64,000 bases of DNA. Origin: Candidatus Peregrinibacteria bacterium. Lineage in GTDB: Bacteria; Patescibacteriota; Gracilibacteria; UBA1369. The notes under the pieces are model-generated. The model did no database searches and had not been told where the DNA came from. It was given only the letters and a program-made list of their open reading frames with translations. Position numbers and translations under genes: made by a program. Below are positions 9,601-17,362 of this stretch, one piece after another (positions within the stretch are counted from its first letter, which is position 1; each line of letters opens with the position of its first letter). The stretch lies in contig PLYH01000002.1 in NCBI GenBank assembly GCA_003153355.1, positions 173,350-237,349 of the forward strand. Reading direction: 5' to 3'.

Positions 9601-10899
9601 CATCAGATTATTCGCGTCGCGGGCCTGTTGAAGCCTGGAAGATTTTGCGGTGAGTTCTTCAAAACCAGTATTTGGAGGGATAATCACCGCATCCAGATCT
9701 TTGCCCAGCTGGTCCATGGCGCCGTCGATGGCCTTCCAGTCGTCGTCGCTTATCGGGCCGTATTTCAAAGCCTTGTTTGAATCTTTCAGCGTGGAAACTT
9801 TTTTCTTGTTGTCGTCGATTTCACCACCGATGTCCTGTTTCTTTTTCTGCACATAGCCCCAGAACTCTTTCGCAGCCTGGTCGCGAGCAGCATCCAAAGC
9901 AGCTTTATCCTGAAAACTGAATGTGTCCGGAGTCTTGCTTAAAATTTGCGTGATTGCCGCGTCCTGAAATTTAAAATCAGGATAAGCGTTCACGATACCG
10001 TCGCAGGATTTTTTAAAGGTATCAAAAGAAGCGCGCAATGACGCGAGCTGCTCCTGCCATTCTTTGGCCGTGAGCAAAGCTTCAAAAGCGTTCAATTGAA
10101 GGGTGGCTTTGCTGTCATCAATGTCCAGTTTGTCCTGATCCGGTTTTGGTTGATAAGTGAGAGAGCCGCTGGCGTTGAGTTTCCCGACTTCGCTGACAAG
10201 ATACGTTTTATACGCTTCGCGTTCAGCGGGGTTTTGCAGAGAGGATTCGCTGATTTTCATATAGCCCCCCAAAAGTCCCTTACATTCGTTGGATAAGTCG
10301 AACTGCAAAAACTGATCCAGATAAAACTGACCGATCAGTTCGCGGATTTTTTGATCGCTCAAATATTTATCAACGTTCCAGATTCCTTCATCGGATTTTT
10401 CATAAATTTCCCGGGCTTTGGCAAAAACGCTCGAAGCCATCTTGGGATCATGGAACTGGAGCGCAACCATATAGCCCGCCAGCATAGTGCGGCCTGGGCC
10501 CATTTTGTCATCCTTGCCCGTGCCTTCGTAATCGGGAAGACCGGTGTCATCGGAGCCCGGCGCATCCGGATCGGTTTTTGACCATCCATACGAGCGCGCG
10601 GCTAAATACTTAGTATTGCGTTCCGCGTTTTTGGTCACGTCAATGACCTCGGTTTTCTTTTGTTCCAGTGTCACGCCCAAAGCTGCAACGCGTTCGAGCT
10701 GCTTGTCGCGCAACTGCTTGGCACCGTCAAGAAAATCTTTTTGATCCTGCTCAAACTTTTCGTTCGAACCGCCGCCGGCAATATATTCCTTCAAACGATT
10801 TTCACGCGTCTGCGTATAGGCATCGGAAACTTCAGAAACCGTCACCTTTTCATTTTTCTGAAATCTCTGCTCAAGTTTTTCTTGAAGATTCTCTGCCAT
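6604..10899 (-). CDS. Giant multidomain protein with C-terminal TraB/ChaN-like domain (1431 aa)
   Basis: This is the third gene of the operon starting at 15341. Residues ~1-560 are helical and charged. A Gly-rich linker (~566-592) follows. Residues ~640-1050 hold beta-rich modules, with at least three similar units near 746, 846 and 956 (phrases such as FDLYFNKR, VYFELNWKGSG and VSFDIFNN), each ending in a helix. The last ~220 residues look like an independent enzyme-like domain: a strand ending MQTH (His ~1224), VYEEGL (~1282-1287), an Arg in RMHAHNAF (~1362), then TIGALHEAYP (~1388-1397) and YYGMNVVVVD. That order recalls the TraB/PrgY, ChaN and erythromycin-esterase superfamily. Unlike its neighbours it lacks the shared N-terminal peptide and has no signal sequence. 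The function is unknown and the domain assignment is tentative. Confidence 0.75.
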   Translation of the reverse strand: MAENLQEKLEQRFQKNEKVTVSEVSDAYTQTRENRLKEYIAGGGSNEKFEQDQKDFLDGAKQLRDKQLERVAALGVTLEQKKTEVIDVTKNAERNTKYLAARSYGWSKTDPDAPGSDDTGLPDYEGTGKDDKMGPGRTMLAGYMVALQFHDPKMASSVFAKAREIYEKSDEGIWNVDKYLSDQKIRELIGQFYLDQFLQFDLSNECKGLLGGYMKISESSLQNPAEREAYKTYLVSEVGKLNASGSLTYQPKPDQDKLDIDDSKATLQLNAFEALLTAKEWQEQLASLRASFDTFKKSCDGIVNAYPDFKFQDAAITQILSKTPDTFSFQDKAALDAARDQAAKEFWGYVQKKKQDIGGEIDDNKKKVSTLKDSNKALKYGPISDDDWKAIDGAMDQLGKDLDAVIIPPNTGFEELTAKSSRLQQARDANNLMKAKLEDTEKKIKDVQEKEPLILKFLDEKCLAEKRDGAGAVLALNEDGLKTEGKNVSLEFKNSDAQKIFGDKAKAMLPGKKDVVERLIAQAKQDSTFSFDHLPSPDELQKAYTEKFVPAWEKAAKDLDTAPAATVGSFGGSGGLGGQTTSETPSGVVGGGFLGNIGKDNPTDNVDTNADAILDHWNNGKNVPMPEDLRGFAGGLQVKNVQGFYLRDDVSHMRAIQLDPRTGAKTNELTLAEPNGGAWEVDGNKYVKVNYQGRAYYGAANFLERNEASKRVPEQPQVFPQVEVQNGPRENPDLAFLGKVNNEYRDALERVLRDSEKPGGALFDLYFNKRVLPCRLEKTPQNFYVIKWEGGGSPAFANVRQVMEAINSGSVLQGITMSALLSKNYYAPYEDLIDGFKEDLKPTEKPGEVYFELNWKGSGQGEGNAMVWATAYPHGQIAYRIRRNHAAGDGSNQRDGMAANFDDFMKQIGHTKNWSENYEANRDDKKLTQQAVNREFFFSQISDPRFFYDQEAVIGRPVSFDIFNNETVQMYLDWGGGASRDFMKNPMLNFWADPRTGRINYIVNFKGRGFTQQGNVGNIGELLGVIAQIKGKIAEAPAGALAKASVPIETKVIATDVTSSLAEPGGKWPKETAEQKEDRNRLADDVKKKLLMLTEDDAKLEASGYSVSKLLDESAALLETLKTKYPYDPDIFVLGKAYEDLRKDFTEHRETDLDQAFEPILKEMRQEMLRAGVRKISMDNLREVRSQPLLRTVERLQGLNIKPSYVVESPNPNAKTVVLFMQTHPEPKIDKSKIQVGQSSGNDSIGEAVLHPDRGLRSVESSQGQIRDSIIAATRAGLIHCVYEEGLPKGFELPKIPQITEEELPGIIARVQKEGPEELAQALQTGSLQAKLILGSALQLKGYDFDELKMKLLDNKADFIYRMHAHNAFIASNISDYVESSPDDVSFLTIGALHEAYPNSKVEHHLPLSHAMAYYGMNVVVVDSTFTPPVS

Positions 10900-10919
10900 G
10901 GCAAGCTATAAAATCATTC

Positions 10920-13900
10920 TTATACGGGATATCCCGGCGGCCGGTCATGGATCGCATCCAACTTTAAGGCCGGGAAATCGCCAGCGGCATAGGTAACTTT
11001 TTTATCTTTAATCGTAAGGACGAAATTGTGTCCATTCAATACGACTGTTTGAAAGCCATCGGCAATCTCTTTGCCATTGAGCGCACTCGAAATGAGTTGA
11101 ATCGCGGCATTGTTGAATGTTGCCTGATCCTCACCCGAATGTGCAATAAGCGTTGGATACTGGCTCTTCAAATAAGCGTTGGCGGCAGCAATATTGGTGT
11201 CCGTTTCGGTTTTTTTCTGGGCTCTTTCAATCACGCCCCTGGCCCACATGCTCGCAGGACTCAAAGTCACATTGAAATTCCCTTTTTCATACATGAAGGA
11301 GAATCCTCCGGACAGAGGGTATGTTTTGCTTAAGGTTAAATCTTTCGAAAGCGCCAATCCCATGACGGCTGCCGGAACCTCTTGGCTGATCTTCGCATTA
11401 AGAGCCTCAACGGTTCCCACGCCGTTTTTTTGCAGATTCTCGAAACTCATGGCGTCATATTTTGAGAGAACACCCTTCGCTGCAGCATCTGCTGCCTGAG
11501 CAGCGGCATTTTCATCGGCAATTTCAGCAGGACCTTCTTTGGCCTTCATATTTTTTTCGACCCATGCTTCAACTCCGGAATAAGAACTAAAAGTCGTATA
11601 GGAATCTCCAATACTTTTACTTGGTCCCGAACTTGTCGTGACCCCTTCAACAGTTGCAGTAAAGTTTTTTCCGACAATATTTTTTAAATTAGATCCTCGC
11701 GCAGCACTGTCGATTGCGCTATCAAGTGCTCCTTTAATCTTTGTAGAGGTTGCCGCTGGATTAAATTCAATAGACTGCGTTTTATAAGAAGCCAGAATAT
11801 TCGTCAAACTTTGCGTAAGAATTCCGATATAACCTTTTTCGTCCATCATCGGCTTTTCTTTGGTTTCCGGAGTTGAACCCGGCGTTTCACCGGGACGTCT
11901 GCGTGAGCCGCCACCGCCACCCATGCCGCCTCCTCCGCCGGAAGGAGTTCCACCACCCATTCCACCTCCGCCGCCACTTCCTGCTTTTTTAGCGGGCTTT
12001 TTTGCCTGTGCCTGTTTATTTTTTTCGGCGGCATCTCTGTAATCGTCAAAATCAGTTTTTTCAAAAGCAAGGTCACCCTTTTTATCAGCAGGAGCAACTT
12101 TAAGAATTGCTTCAATCTGCGCGGCGATGATAGCGGCTCTTTCATCAGGGCTTGCAGCTTTAACTTTATCAAGGGCATCTTTCAAAGTGCCGGTTTTTTC
12201 GTCGAGGCCCATCGCCTTTCCCATCTTCGTTACATAATCCACGGATTCCTTTTGATTCCCTGACACTTCAAGGATTCTTGCAGTGGTAATGTACCGGTTG
12301 GATCCATCCAGGTAACGGTGGTCCTTTTCATCCAACGTTCCTGCATAATCTTGAGCTTTCGCCAAAATTTGCAGATACGCATTGCCGAGATCCTTGCCCT
12401 TTTTGGTCTTAAGAGCATCAACCTCCGCAAGAAGAGCGGTTTTCTTTGCAGCAATAGCATCTTTATTTGCATCCGCTTTGTCTTTTGGAATCGCACTCAA
12501 AATAGTATTGATTGCTCCACGCGCGCTGTCATCCGTCAATTTTTCAGGAGCGTAGTCGCTCAAAAATTTCTTATTTTCTTCCAGAAGCTTTTTACGGTCC
12601 TCGACGTCCTTTACATCAAAATCTTTCTTGAAAGTATCCGGCCAGCCCATGGCATTCCAGCTGCCCAAATAAAGAGGTGATTGAAGTTTTGCGATAGTTG
12701 TAAGTATGTTTTTTCTTGTTTCCGAGTCAGTCGTATTTTTAAGCAGAGACTGTTGTCTTTTAAGTTCTGCAACCTTTTCCTGGGTGTCCTCATCTTTGCC
12801 GAGGGTGTCCATCTTGCCTTTAAGATACTCCTTATATGAAGCCAGAATTTTGTCTTTATTCGGATCATCTTTAAATTTTTGTTCGGCTGCATAGATCAAA
12901 CCGACGGCAAGACCTTTGGACATGTCATCCATTTTTTTGCCGTTATCGGTCAAATCTCTGCGTGCATCGACAAACTTTTTGAAATTTTTATCATAGTCTG
13001 CTTCACCCAGCTTCGTTGGATCTACGCCGAGTTCTTTCAGCGCTGCGTTCGCTGCGTCCTTCATTTTTTGAGGATCAGTTTCACGCCCGACCGCTGCGAT
13101 CAAAATGCCCCGCAAATAATCGTGTTCCTTTGTTTTTTCGGCCGGGAGTGAATCCACAAGATAATTGACATATTTTTCTTGTTTTACATATGCTTCCGAA
13201 ACCCCCGTGTATCTCTCTTTTTCTTTAGCCTTGAAATCTTCAAAAAATTGATTGGGAGTTTTGATTCCTGCTTTGGCTTCATTTAAGAAACCATAGAGAG
13301 CATCGCGTTTTACCTGGTTAAACAAATCGGTCTGCTGGAGAACCGGCCCCATTTTCGTTGTGATATCGGCCATCTTGGAATCAGGACCGGTGGAAGAACT
13401 CACACGCTTAATATAGTCGCGGTATTCACTTCGGACTCTGTCGCTGTAATCATAATCTCCGTCTTTAAACTCTTTACCGTCAGATGCAACTTCCAGCCCT
13501 GACAGATAGCCCTGTAATCGGTCTTTCACCATATTAATTGCTTTATTTGCTTCTTTGTCATCGCCTTTGAGGCCGTCCAATTTATCAGGGGCGTCTCCGT
13601 AAACATTTGCGTTCTTCTCTTTCAAAAGTTTTTCAAGTTCTTCAGGTTTAAGTTTCGCCAAAGCATCGGCGTCGGCTATGCCCAGTTTGCCCAAAAAATC
13701 CTGAAACATCAGATTTTGCTTGCCCTGGTCACTCTCGGCATCCTGAATAGCCGTCCAAATGCCATTCAGTTTATTTTTGGATTTTGTATCCCCAATGCTT
13801 AATATAAGCTCACTCACATTTGCAGTAGCATTTTCTTTATAACCTTTTAAGGCCTCTTTATTATTTTTCATAGCCCATTCTGTAGGAGTCATGAGTCCGT

Positions 13901-14954
13901 CCACCGCACTCGCCTGGTCTTTTGTTTTTGATTTATTGACGGCAACCACGGCGTCATGAACATATTGAGTATAATCAGCCAGCCCTTTTTTGCCGGCTTC
14001 ATTATCTCCGAAAGCGGCGTTTGCTGCATAAGCCAGGCCCCAGATGCGTCCGACCTGTTTTTGGTCAAATTCAGCCGCATCGCCGAGCATTTCATTATCA
14101 CCGGCATAGGTTAATGCGTTAACTCCGTTAACATTAAGAATCTGGCCCAGTTCGCTCATGCCGACTCTGTTGCCAAAACCTGTCGAAGCCTTAATCATTT
14201 CATCAACTTTTGCATCAGCAGCATCTTTACCTTGTTCTTTATAAATAACTTTCAATGCTTCAGTAACTGCTTTGTCCAAATTACCGCTCTGCCACCGTTC
14301 AGTTTTATTTTCTCCATTAACCCTGTATGAAATCTTTGGGCCGCTTACGGCAGTGCCTAATGCAAAATCAACCTTGCCGATTTTTTGATGCAGCCAGCCT
14401 TCATCAACTTCCGTTGTGCTGAATTTCGGACCGATGAGAGGAATAATGCCGGTACCATGCCACTTGGTTTTCTCTTCGGCAAAAGCGCCTTTGTCTTCGG
14501 TTTCTTTCGCGCGCGCAGCGATAACCATACTTTTCGTTTGAGCAAAAGCTTTGCTGTTTTCCTCACGCTTGGCATTGGCAGCGGTCCAGGCATCATCAAT
14601 TTTTTTCAGTGCGTTCGCCTTTGCTGTTTCCAGTGCGTTTGAAAATTCTTCATCGGTAGGGAAATTTTTCCTGTCCTTTTCTTCAGTTTTTTCTCTCGTC
14701 TTTTTGAGGAGAGCTTTTTGCCCATCGATATATTTATCAATTTGCCCCGCAACACCGTTATGCACGGCGCTTTGATCGTCCATGTCCTTGCCTTCTCCGT
14801 CGCCCTTTTTTTTCAAAGCATCCATTTTAGATGCAAGATCCACGGTTGTTTCCATGGGTTCCTGCTGTTCGCCGGCTGAGTATTGATAAACCAGACGTTT
14901 TGCCTGTAAAAGTTCCTTTGAACGTAAGAAACTGAAACAAATAAGTTTTTTCAT
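10920..14954 (-). CDS. Giant charged protein with shared N-terminal peptide and Gly-rich linker (1344 aa)
   Basis: This is the second gene of the operon starting at 15341, 33 nt after the 117-aa gene. The N-terminus (MKKLICFSFLRSKELLQAKR, then LVY) carries the peptide seen in the 829-aa and 515-aa proteins. Most of the protein (~60-980) is Lys/Asp/Ala-rich and helical, with a patch around residue 165-300 that looks globular (TGIIPLIGPKFSTTEVDEGW). Residues ~985-1025 form a Gly/Met/Ser/Arg linker. The C-terminal ~300 residues are mixed alpha/beta and end in a small beta module (NGHNFVLTIKDKKVTY, then FPALKLDAIHD) resembling the end of the 829-aa protein. There are no membrane spans. The family is unrecognised; scaffold or surface protein is speculation. 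Confidence 0.75.
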   Translation of the reverse strand: MKKLICFSFLRSKELLQAKRLVYQYSAGEQQEPMETTVDLASKMDALKKKGDGEGKDMDDQSAVHNGVAGQIDKYIDGQKALLKKTREKTEEKDRKNFPTDEEFSNALETAKANALKKIDDAWTAANAKREENSKAFAQTKSMVIAARAKETEDKGAFAEEKTKWHGTGIIPLIGPKFSTTEVDEGWLHQKIGKVDFALGTAVSGPKISYRVNGENKTERWQSGNLDKAVTEALKVIYKEQGKDAADAKVDEMIKASTGFGNRVGMSELGQILNVNGVNALTYAGDNEMLGDAAEFDQKQVGRIWGLAYAANAAFGDNEAGKKGLADYTQYVHDAVVAVNKSKTKDQASAVDGLMTPTEWAMKNNKEALKGYKENATANVSELILSIGDTKSKNKLNGIWTAIQDAESDQGKQNLMFQDFLGKLGIADADALAKLKPEELEKLLKEKNANVYGDAPDKLDGLKGDDKEANKAINMVKDRLQGYLSGLEVASDGKEFKDGDYDYSDRVRSEYRDYIKRVSSSTGPDSKMADITTKMGPVLQQTDLFNQVKRDALYGFLNEAKAGIKTPNQFFEDFKAKEKERYTGVSEAYVKQEKYVNYLVDSLPAEKTKEHDYLRGILIAAVGRETDPQKMKDAANAALKELGVDPTKLGEADYDKNFKKFVDARRDLTDNGKKMDDMSKGLAVGLIYAAEQKFKDDPNKDKILASYKEYLKGKMDTLGKDEDTQEKVAELKRQQSLLKNTTDSETRKNILTTIAKLQSPLYLGSWNAMGWPDTFKKDFDVKDVEDRKKLLEENKKFLSDYAPEKLTDDSARGAINTILSAIPKDKADANKDAIAAKKTALLAEVDALKTKKGKDLGNAYLQILAKAQDYAGTLDEKDHRYLDGSNRYITTARILEVSGNQKESVDYVTKMGKAMGLDEKTGTLKDALDKVKAASPDERAAIIAAQIEAILKVAPADKKGDLAFEKTDFDDYRDAAEKNKQAQAKKPAKKAGSGGGGGMGGGTPSGGGGGMGGGGGSRRRPGETPGSTPETKEKPMMDEKGYIGILTQSLTNILASYKTQSIEFNPAATSTKIKGALDSAIDSAARGSNLKNIVGKNFTATVEGVTTSSGPSKSIGDSYTTFSSYSGVEAWVEKNMKAKEGPAEIADENAAAQAADAAAKGVLSKYDAMSFENLQKNGVGTVEALNAKISQEVPAAVMGLALSKDLTLSKTYPLSGGFSFMYEKGNFNVTLSPASMWARGVIERAQKKTETDTNIAAANAYLKSQYPTLIAHSGEDQATFNNAAIQLISSALNGKEIADGFQTVVLNGHNFVLTIKDKKVTYAAGDFPALKLDAIHDRPPGYPV

Positions 14955-14987
14955 ATTTTTTTTGGTGTTAATTTTTATATATAAAAT

Positions 14988-15341
14988 TTATTTAAGGTTT
15001 TTCAAAAGCGCTTCAGCATGTTTCTGTTCGTTCTTCTCGGTTGTTGCAACTTTCTTCTTCAAAGGCGCCTGGAGCATCTTATTTTCAATACTCTTTGATT
15101 CAGCCATAAAATCATCGAGAATGCGGTTCTTGGTCATCACAAAATCGCGGATAATCTGTTCGTCGTTCGCTTGTTCCTCGAGCAGGATTTCATAAAGTTT
15201 ACCCAGCAGCATTACGTCTTTTTCTTCCATGGCTGCTCGAACCTGTTCAATCTCCATGTCGGACATATACTTGCGTGATTTTGAATTGTTAAACGCCTTT
15301 TTAAAATTTTGGATGGAAAAAGGTTGTATCGAAGTGGCCAT
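14988..15341 (-). CDS. Small helical partner protein (117 aa), first gene of operon
   Basis: This unrecognised helical protein has a segment TKNRILDDFMAESKSIENKM (~residues 69-88) that faintly resembles the NRILTAKKDF motif of the 104-aa protein. The C-terminus is Lys-rich. It has a strong promoter 34 bases upstream and leads the operon that continues with the 1344-aa and 1431-aa genes. The pattern of one small helical protein per giant protein is repeated here. Confidence 0.75.
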   Translation of the reverse strand: MATSIQPFSIQNFKKAFNNSKSRKYMSDMEIEQVRAAMEEKDVMLLGKLYEILLEEQANDEQIIRDFVMTKNRILDDFMAESKSIENKMLQAPLKKKVATTEKNEQKHAEALLKNLK

Positions 15342-15374
15342 AAGTTTTTGTTTTAGTTTTTAAAATATCACATA

Positions 15375-15403
15375 ATAATAGCATAAAAAGACAAATAAGA
15401 CAA
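15375..15403 (-). promoter_or_regulatory. Promoter of the 15341-6451 operon
   Basis: On the minus strand, TTGTCT (15403-15398) is followed after 17 bases by TATTAT (15380-15375), preceded by TGC to make an extended -10. It is the same architecture as the promoter at 5280-5308 of the sister operon. Confidence 0.8.
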
Positions 15404-15471
15404 CGCCGATTGCACAGCTTGAATTCAGCCTAAACCCCGCTCCGGCTTTCTGATCGAAAATTCTGATGAAA

Positions 15472-15978
15472 TTAATCCCTTTCCTTTTGTTGAAGTTTTT
15501 TGAGTCGGAGCGTCGCCTCGTCCATCAAATGATCGATGTAAAGATGACCCTCAATGTGGTCGACTTCATGCTGGACGATTCGTGCATTCAAATTGCGCAA
15601 TTTTAAAATATTTTCGCGTCCTCTTCCGTCCAGATATTTCACGGTAAGTGATGCATGCCGCGCGATGGAATCATATTTTCCGGGCAGGCTTAAACAGCCT
15701 TCCTCAGCCAAAATCATGTCTTCGGATTTTCTCGTGATCACCGGATTGATCATCGGAATAATCATCTCTTGAGGAGTGTCATGGTTGAATTTGCACACGA
15801 CCACGCGGTCGTTCACGCCCACCTGCGGTGCGGCAAGTCCGACGCCTTTTTCATGGTCCATCGTCACCTTCATGTCTTCGATGAATTTGAGAAGTTTTTT
15901 GTTGATTTTTTGAATGGGCTTGGAGATCGCACGCAAAATGGGATTATCTTTGCCGCGTTCCATGGTTAAGAGAGCCAT
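15472..15978 (-). CDS. def: Peptide deformylase
   Basis: The product (168 aa) removes the formyl group from the N-terminal methionine of new proteins. All three family motifs are present: GVGLAAPQVG (residues 45-54), EEGCLSLPG (92-100) with the metal-binding Cys, and QHEVDHIEG (136-144), whose two His residues complete the Fe/Zn site around the catalytic Glu. An ATG 24 bases further upstream is in frame, but the start at MALLTMERG fits the family better. It reads on the same strand as the giant-protein operon but has no obvious link to it. Confidence 0.95.
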   Translation of the reverse strand: MALLTMERGKDNPILRAISKPIQKINKKLLKFIEDMKVTMDHEKGVGLAAPQVGVNDRVVVCKFNHDTPQEMIIPMINPVITRKSEDMILAEEGCLSLPGKYDSIARHASLTVKYLDGRGRENILKLRNLNARIVQHEVDHIEGHLYIDHLMDEATLRLKKLQQKERD

Positions 15979-16102
15979 AAACAAACAAAATGATGATGAC
16001 AACGGGACTATACCACATTTTAAAATTTTTTTAGAAACCCTTCATTTTTCCGTCATCTTGTTTTGATACAGTGGCTGCGTCATGACACATGGGGTGCCGT
16101 GA

Positions 16103-16131
16103 CGTCCCTTCGCGGGACGCGCCGAAAGGCG
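16103..16131 (+). other. Two hairpins in the leader of the high-GC lipoprotein gene
   Basis: Two adjacent stems lie upstream of the gene at 16164: 16103-16108 with 16114-16119 (loop TTCGC), and 16120-16123 with 16128-16131 closed by a GAAA tetraloop. They would form in the 5' untranslated RNA and could protect it or tune its translation. Confidence 0.45.
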
Positions 16132-16163
16132 TTTGAAATAAACACAATGCAATGAGGTGTACG

Positions 16164-16781
16164 ATGAATACTTTTTGCCGCGGCAGGCTGCTGATGCTCT
16201 GCTGCTTCAGTTTGATGTCCGGCTGCGCTCTGCCGGGCGGGGAATCTTCTGAATCCGACGAGTCCGCCGCAGTCGACGGATGGATCGGACAGACCTCGCA
16301 GGCCGTGACGCAGTCCGACATTAGCTGGTGGAAGAACCTTTGGCAGCCGAACCGCAACGCAGCAATCCTGTACCGCGCCGATCAGGACTACGCCAACCCG
16401 CCCAAGTACGTGGGGCTCAACTGCAAAGACTGGGCCCGCAAGGTGGTGAGCGACGCTTCACACGGCGTCGTGAATCTGCCTTCGACGCGTACCGACGGCA
16501 TCGACTGGCAATGGTCCGGTTCGAACTACGTGCAGAACCAAGGGAGCATCTCCGCTGCTGCTCCCGGTGACATCGTCCAGATGCACCGCAACAGCACCGG
16601 GATTCACACCGCGATCGTGATGGGCAACGACGGAACGAACATCATCTGGATCGACAGCAACTGGAGCACTCCCGAAGACGAAAAGGTGCGCGTCCGGACC
16701 GAATCCATCGCGGGCTTCATTGCCGCAGTCACGGCGAAGGGAGTTCAGAAGTACACGGTTTACCGCATCACCGGGGGCTGA
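16164..16781 (+). CDS. Lipoprotein with CHAP/NlpC-like amidase domain, foreign base composition
   Basis: The product (205 aa) starts with a basic/hydrophobic signal ending in the lipobox LMSGC, so it is probably anchored by a lipid on Cys21. After an acidic spacer, the domain carries Cys87 (LNCKDWARK), His148 (GIHTAIVM) and Asp164/Asn166 (IWIDSNW). These are in the order and spacing of the Cys-His-polar triad of CHAP/NlpC-P60 peptidoglycan amidases. Composition is clearly foreign: one 60-base line (16381-16440) counts 36 G+C, and AAG and GAG are preferred over AAA and GAA. Start 16164 was chosen over 16152 because GAGGTG lies 5 bases before it, a real Shine-Dalgarno that native genes here lack. 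Recent acquisition is likely; the exact enzymatic activity is uncertain. Confidence 0.75.
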   Translation: MNTFCRGRLLMLCCFSLMSGCALPGGESSESDESAAVDGWIGQTSQAVTQSDISWWKNLWQPNRNAAILYRADQDYANPPKYVGLNCKDWARKVVSDASHGVVNLPSTRTDGIDWQWSGSNYVQNQGSISAAAPGDIVQMHRNSTGIHTAIVMGNDGTNIIWIDSNWSTPEDEKVRVRTESIAGFIAAVTAKGVQKYTVYRITGG

Positions 16782-16833
16782 TCACCTGCTGGTGAAAGAA
16801 AGAATCACGCAACCCCAAAATAACTTATACTTT

Positions 16834-16858
16834 GGGTGTCAAAAGGCCTTTGACACCC
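16834..16858 (+). terminator. Perfect inverted repeat after the lipoprotein gene
   Basis: A 10-bp perfect stem (16834-16843 with 16849-16858) closes a 5-base loop. It is followed by TCTCTCT rather than a T run, so it is an imperfect terminator, or else a leader hairpin for the gene at 16885. Confidence 0.55.
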
Positions 16859-16884
16859 TCTCTCTAATACATTAATCAACATTC

Positions 16885-17361
16885 ATGCCGCTCTATTATA
16901 TTTTTTACATTCTTTTCAGTCTTCTGGTGACGGGTCCGGCAAGCTCGCCCGCACAAAACACACCTGCACAATTCGCGCCACGAGTCGTATACGATTCCTC
17001 TTATCAACAATACAAAGTGAATATCGAAAAAACGCCGTTCACTTCAGTCGACCAGAATTTAAATTATGATGAGGCAAATATATTCCAGGACACCCAAAAT
17101 TATAAACTGAAAAATCCGCTGCAAATAAAAATATTAAAGCGCGAAGAACAGAATGGCCTCAATTTTGTCATCACGACCTATCCCTTTGAAGTAGGAGACG
17201 ACCACACGGACCTCACTAAAATTATTTATGAACAGCGCCTCGTCACCGAATTTATTGCCGACGGCCAGCTTTATTCAATTTTCGGGCCCGTCCTTAAAAA
17301 CAAAGAACCCATCCAGCAAGATTACCAGAACTTCATCAACAGCTTTCACTTTCTTCAATGA
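16885..17361 (+). CDS. Small secreted protein of unknown function (158 aa)
   Basis: The N-terminal ~22 residues (YYIFYILFSLLVTGPASS) form a hydrophobic signal sequence ending near Ala-Gln. The mature part is a mixed beta/alpha domain with phrases such as YDSSYQQYKVNIEKTPF and FVITTYPFEVGDDHTDL. The overall look is of a small PsbP-like or lipid-binding exported domain, but I cannot assign a family. Its stop is one base from the prfB stop on the opposite strand. Composition is native again, in contrast to the gene just upstream. Confidence 0.7.
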   Translation: MPLYYIFYILFSLLVTGPASSPAQNTPAQFAPRVVYDSSYQQYKVNIEKTPFTSVDQNLNYDEANIFQDTQNYKLKNPLQIKILKREEQNGLNFVITTYPFEVGDDHTDLTKIIYEQRLVTEFIADGQLYSIFGPVLKNKEPIQQDYQNFINSFHFLQ

Positions 17362-17362
17362 A

